DNA of 25,970 nucleotides from JBECKS01 sp040235395 (GTDB lineage: Bacteria; Pseudomonadota; Gammaproteobacteria; Pseudomonadales; JBECKS01). Position numbers and translations under genes: made by a program. How positions within the stretch are numbered: position 1 is the stretch's first letter; each line of letters begins with the position of its first letter. The DNA lies in the NCBI GenBank assembly GCA_040235395.1, contig JBECKS010000199.1, positions 1 to 25,970 of the forward strand, given 5' to 3'. Positions 25,533 through 25,970 of this stretch are shown one piece after another. Under the pieces are notes generated by a model. That model did no database searches, was not told the origin of the DNA, and was given only the letters and a program-made list of their open reading frames with translations.

Positions 25533-25859
25533 TTAGGCCTGCCCTTTTTCCTGCTTTGCAGCTTCAGCACGTTTCTTCCTGACTTCCTTCGGATCAGCAA
25601 TCAGCGGTCGATAGATTTCAACCCTATCCCCTTCCTTGAGAATCACCGTTTTAGGATTGTTTTCCGCTTTTCCAAAAATTCCCATGCTACTGTTATCCAG
25701 ATCAATCTCAGGATACTTTTCGCAAATGCCTGACAACGTTACCGCATCATACATGGATGTCCCTTGTGGAACGCTCAGTGGAATGATGCTCTGCTTATCC
25801 GGTAGCGCGAAGGCAACCTCAACATGAATAGTGTCTGTAACATCAAGCGTGTCTGTCAC
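25533..25859 (-). CDS. ratB: RnfH/RatB family ubiquitin-fold protein
   Basis: A 108-residue protein of the RnfH (UPF0125) family with a beta-grasp fold. The family start IHVEVAFALPDKQSIIPLSVPQG is at 11-33. The next block is YPEIDLDNSSMGIFGK near 54-69, and GDRVEIYRPLIADPKEVRKKRAE near 82-104. The basic tail is typical. The molecular role is not settled; in Escherichia coli the gene pairs with ratA. The start is GTG at 25859 with GAGG about 8 bases upstream, giving ten extra residues before the conserved strand. It converges on bamE, the common arrangement. No ratA is visible directly upstream; instead the end of a membrane protein lies there. Confidence 0.93.
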   Translation of the reverse strand: MTDTLDVTDTIHVEVAFALPDKQSIIPLSVPQGTSMYDAVTLSGICEKYPEIDLDNSSMGIFGKAENNPKTVILKEGDRVEIYRPLIADPKEVRKKRAEAAKQEKGQA

Positions 25860-25891
25860 AAGCGAACCTCGTATTTCTATCTCTTCAGTAA

Positions 25892-25970
25892 TCAGGAAAA
25901 CAACGCTTTTAATTGCTCATGGAAAATGGTCCAGATCAACACCACAAACACGGCAGCCGGCGCAATGAAC
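25892..25970 (-). CDS. C-terminus of an integral membrane protein, perhaps a sodium-dependent (NSS) transporter
   Basis: The last 25 codons before a TGA at 25894-25892 read as a hydrophobic helix (FIAPAAVFVVLIWTIF) followed by a short polar tail (HEQLKALFS). The phrase IAP followed by a membrane helix near the end resembles bacterial NSS-family transporters, but the piece is too short to be sure. The gene continues beyond the right edge. It lies 32 bases upstream of rnfH in the same direction and may be cotranscribed. Confidence 0.5.
   Translation of the reverse strand, partial: FIAPAAVFVVLIWTIFHEQLKALFS

Overview
The window is a chromosomal housekeeping segment from a gammaproteobacterium. 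The gene order secG - tpiA - glmM - folP - ftsH - rlmE | yhbY | greA - carB - carA ... dapB - dnaJ - dnaK - grpE ... recN | fur | bamE | rnfH is the one known from Pseudomonas and its relatives. The encoded proteins match gammaproteobacterial family lengths closely. Base composition leans AT-rich in the intergenic stretches, and non-ATG starts are common. The exact genus cannot be told from the sequence. A marine or Oceanospirillales-like relative is a guess based on the synteny and the OmpA type.

Layout. Positions 1-369 hold no gene but contain small palindromes and a likely promoter. Positions 370-1012 hold a reverse-order toxin-antitoxin pair (RelE/Gp49-like toxin, then an XRE-type antitoxin). 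An OmpA-family porin/peptidoglycan anchor (1094-2170, minus) follows, bracketed by two terminators that are near-exact inverted copies of each other. tRNA-Leu(GAG) then opens the conserved block, all on the minus strand: secG, tpiA, glmM, folP, ftsH and rlmE. yhbY points the other way, converging on greA, which lies behind carB and carA. Between carA and dapB sits an extra gene not found there in Pseudomonas: a BvgS-like sensor histidine kinase with two periplasmic solute-binding domains, broken by two single-base frameshifts. dapB, dnaJ, dnaK, grpE and hrcA follow. recN (plus) is divergent from hrcA and has two overlapping LexA boxes. fur (minus), bamE (plus), rnfH (minus) and the last codons of a membrane protein (minus) close the window.

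Functionally the block joins envelope precursor synthesis (glmM, dapB), protein export and quality control (secG, ftsH, bamE, grpE-dnaK-dnaJ), pyrimidine/arginine precursor supply (carAB), folate (folP), ribosome maturation (rlmE, yhbY), transcript elongation (greA), DNA repair (recN) and iron control (fur).

No wholly new system is evident. The most noteworthy items are the disrupted two-sensor kinase lodged in the dapB-carA junction, a 23-codon leader ORF whose stop overlaps a UUG start of carA behind a strong Shine-Dalgarno, a strong terminator inside the ftsH-folP interval, and an hrcA gene without a visible CIRCE element in its own cluster.
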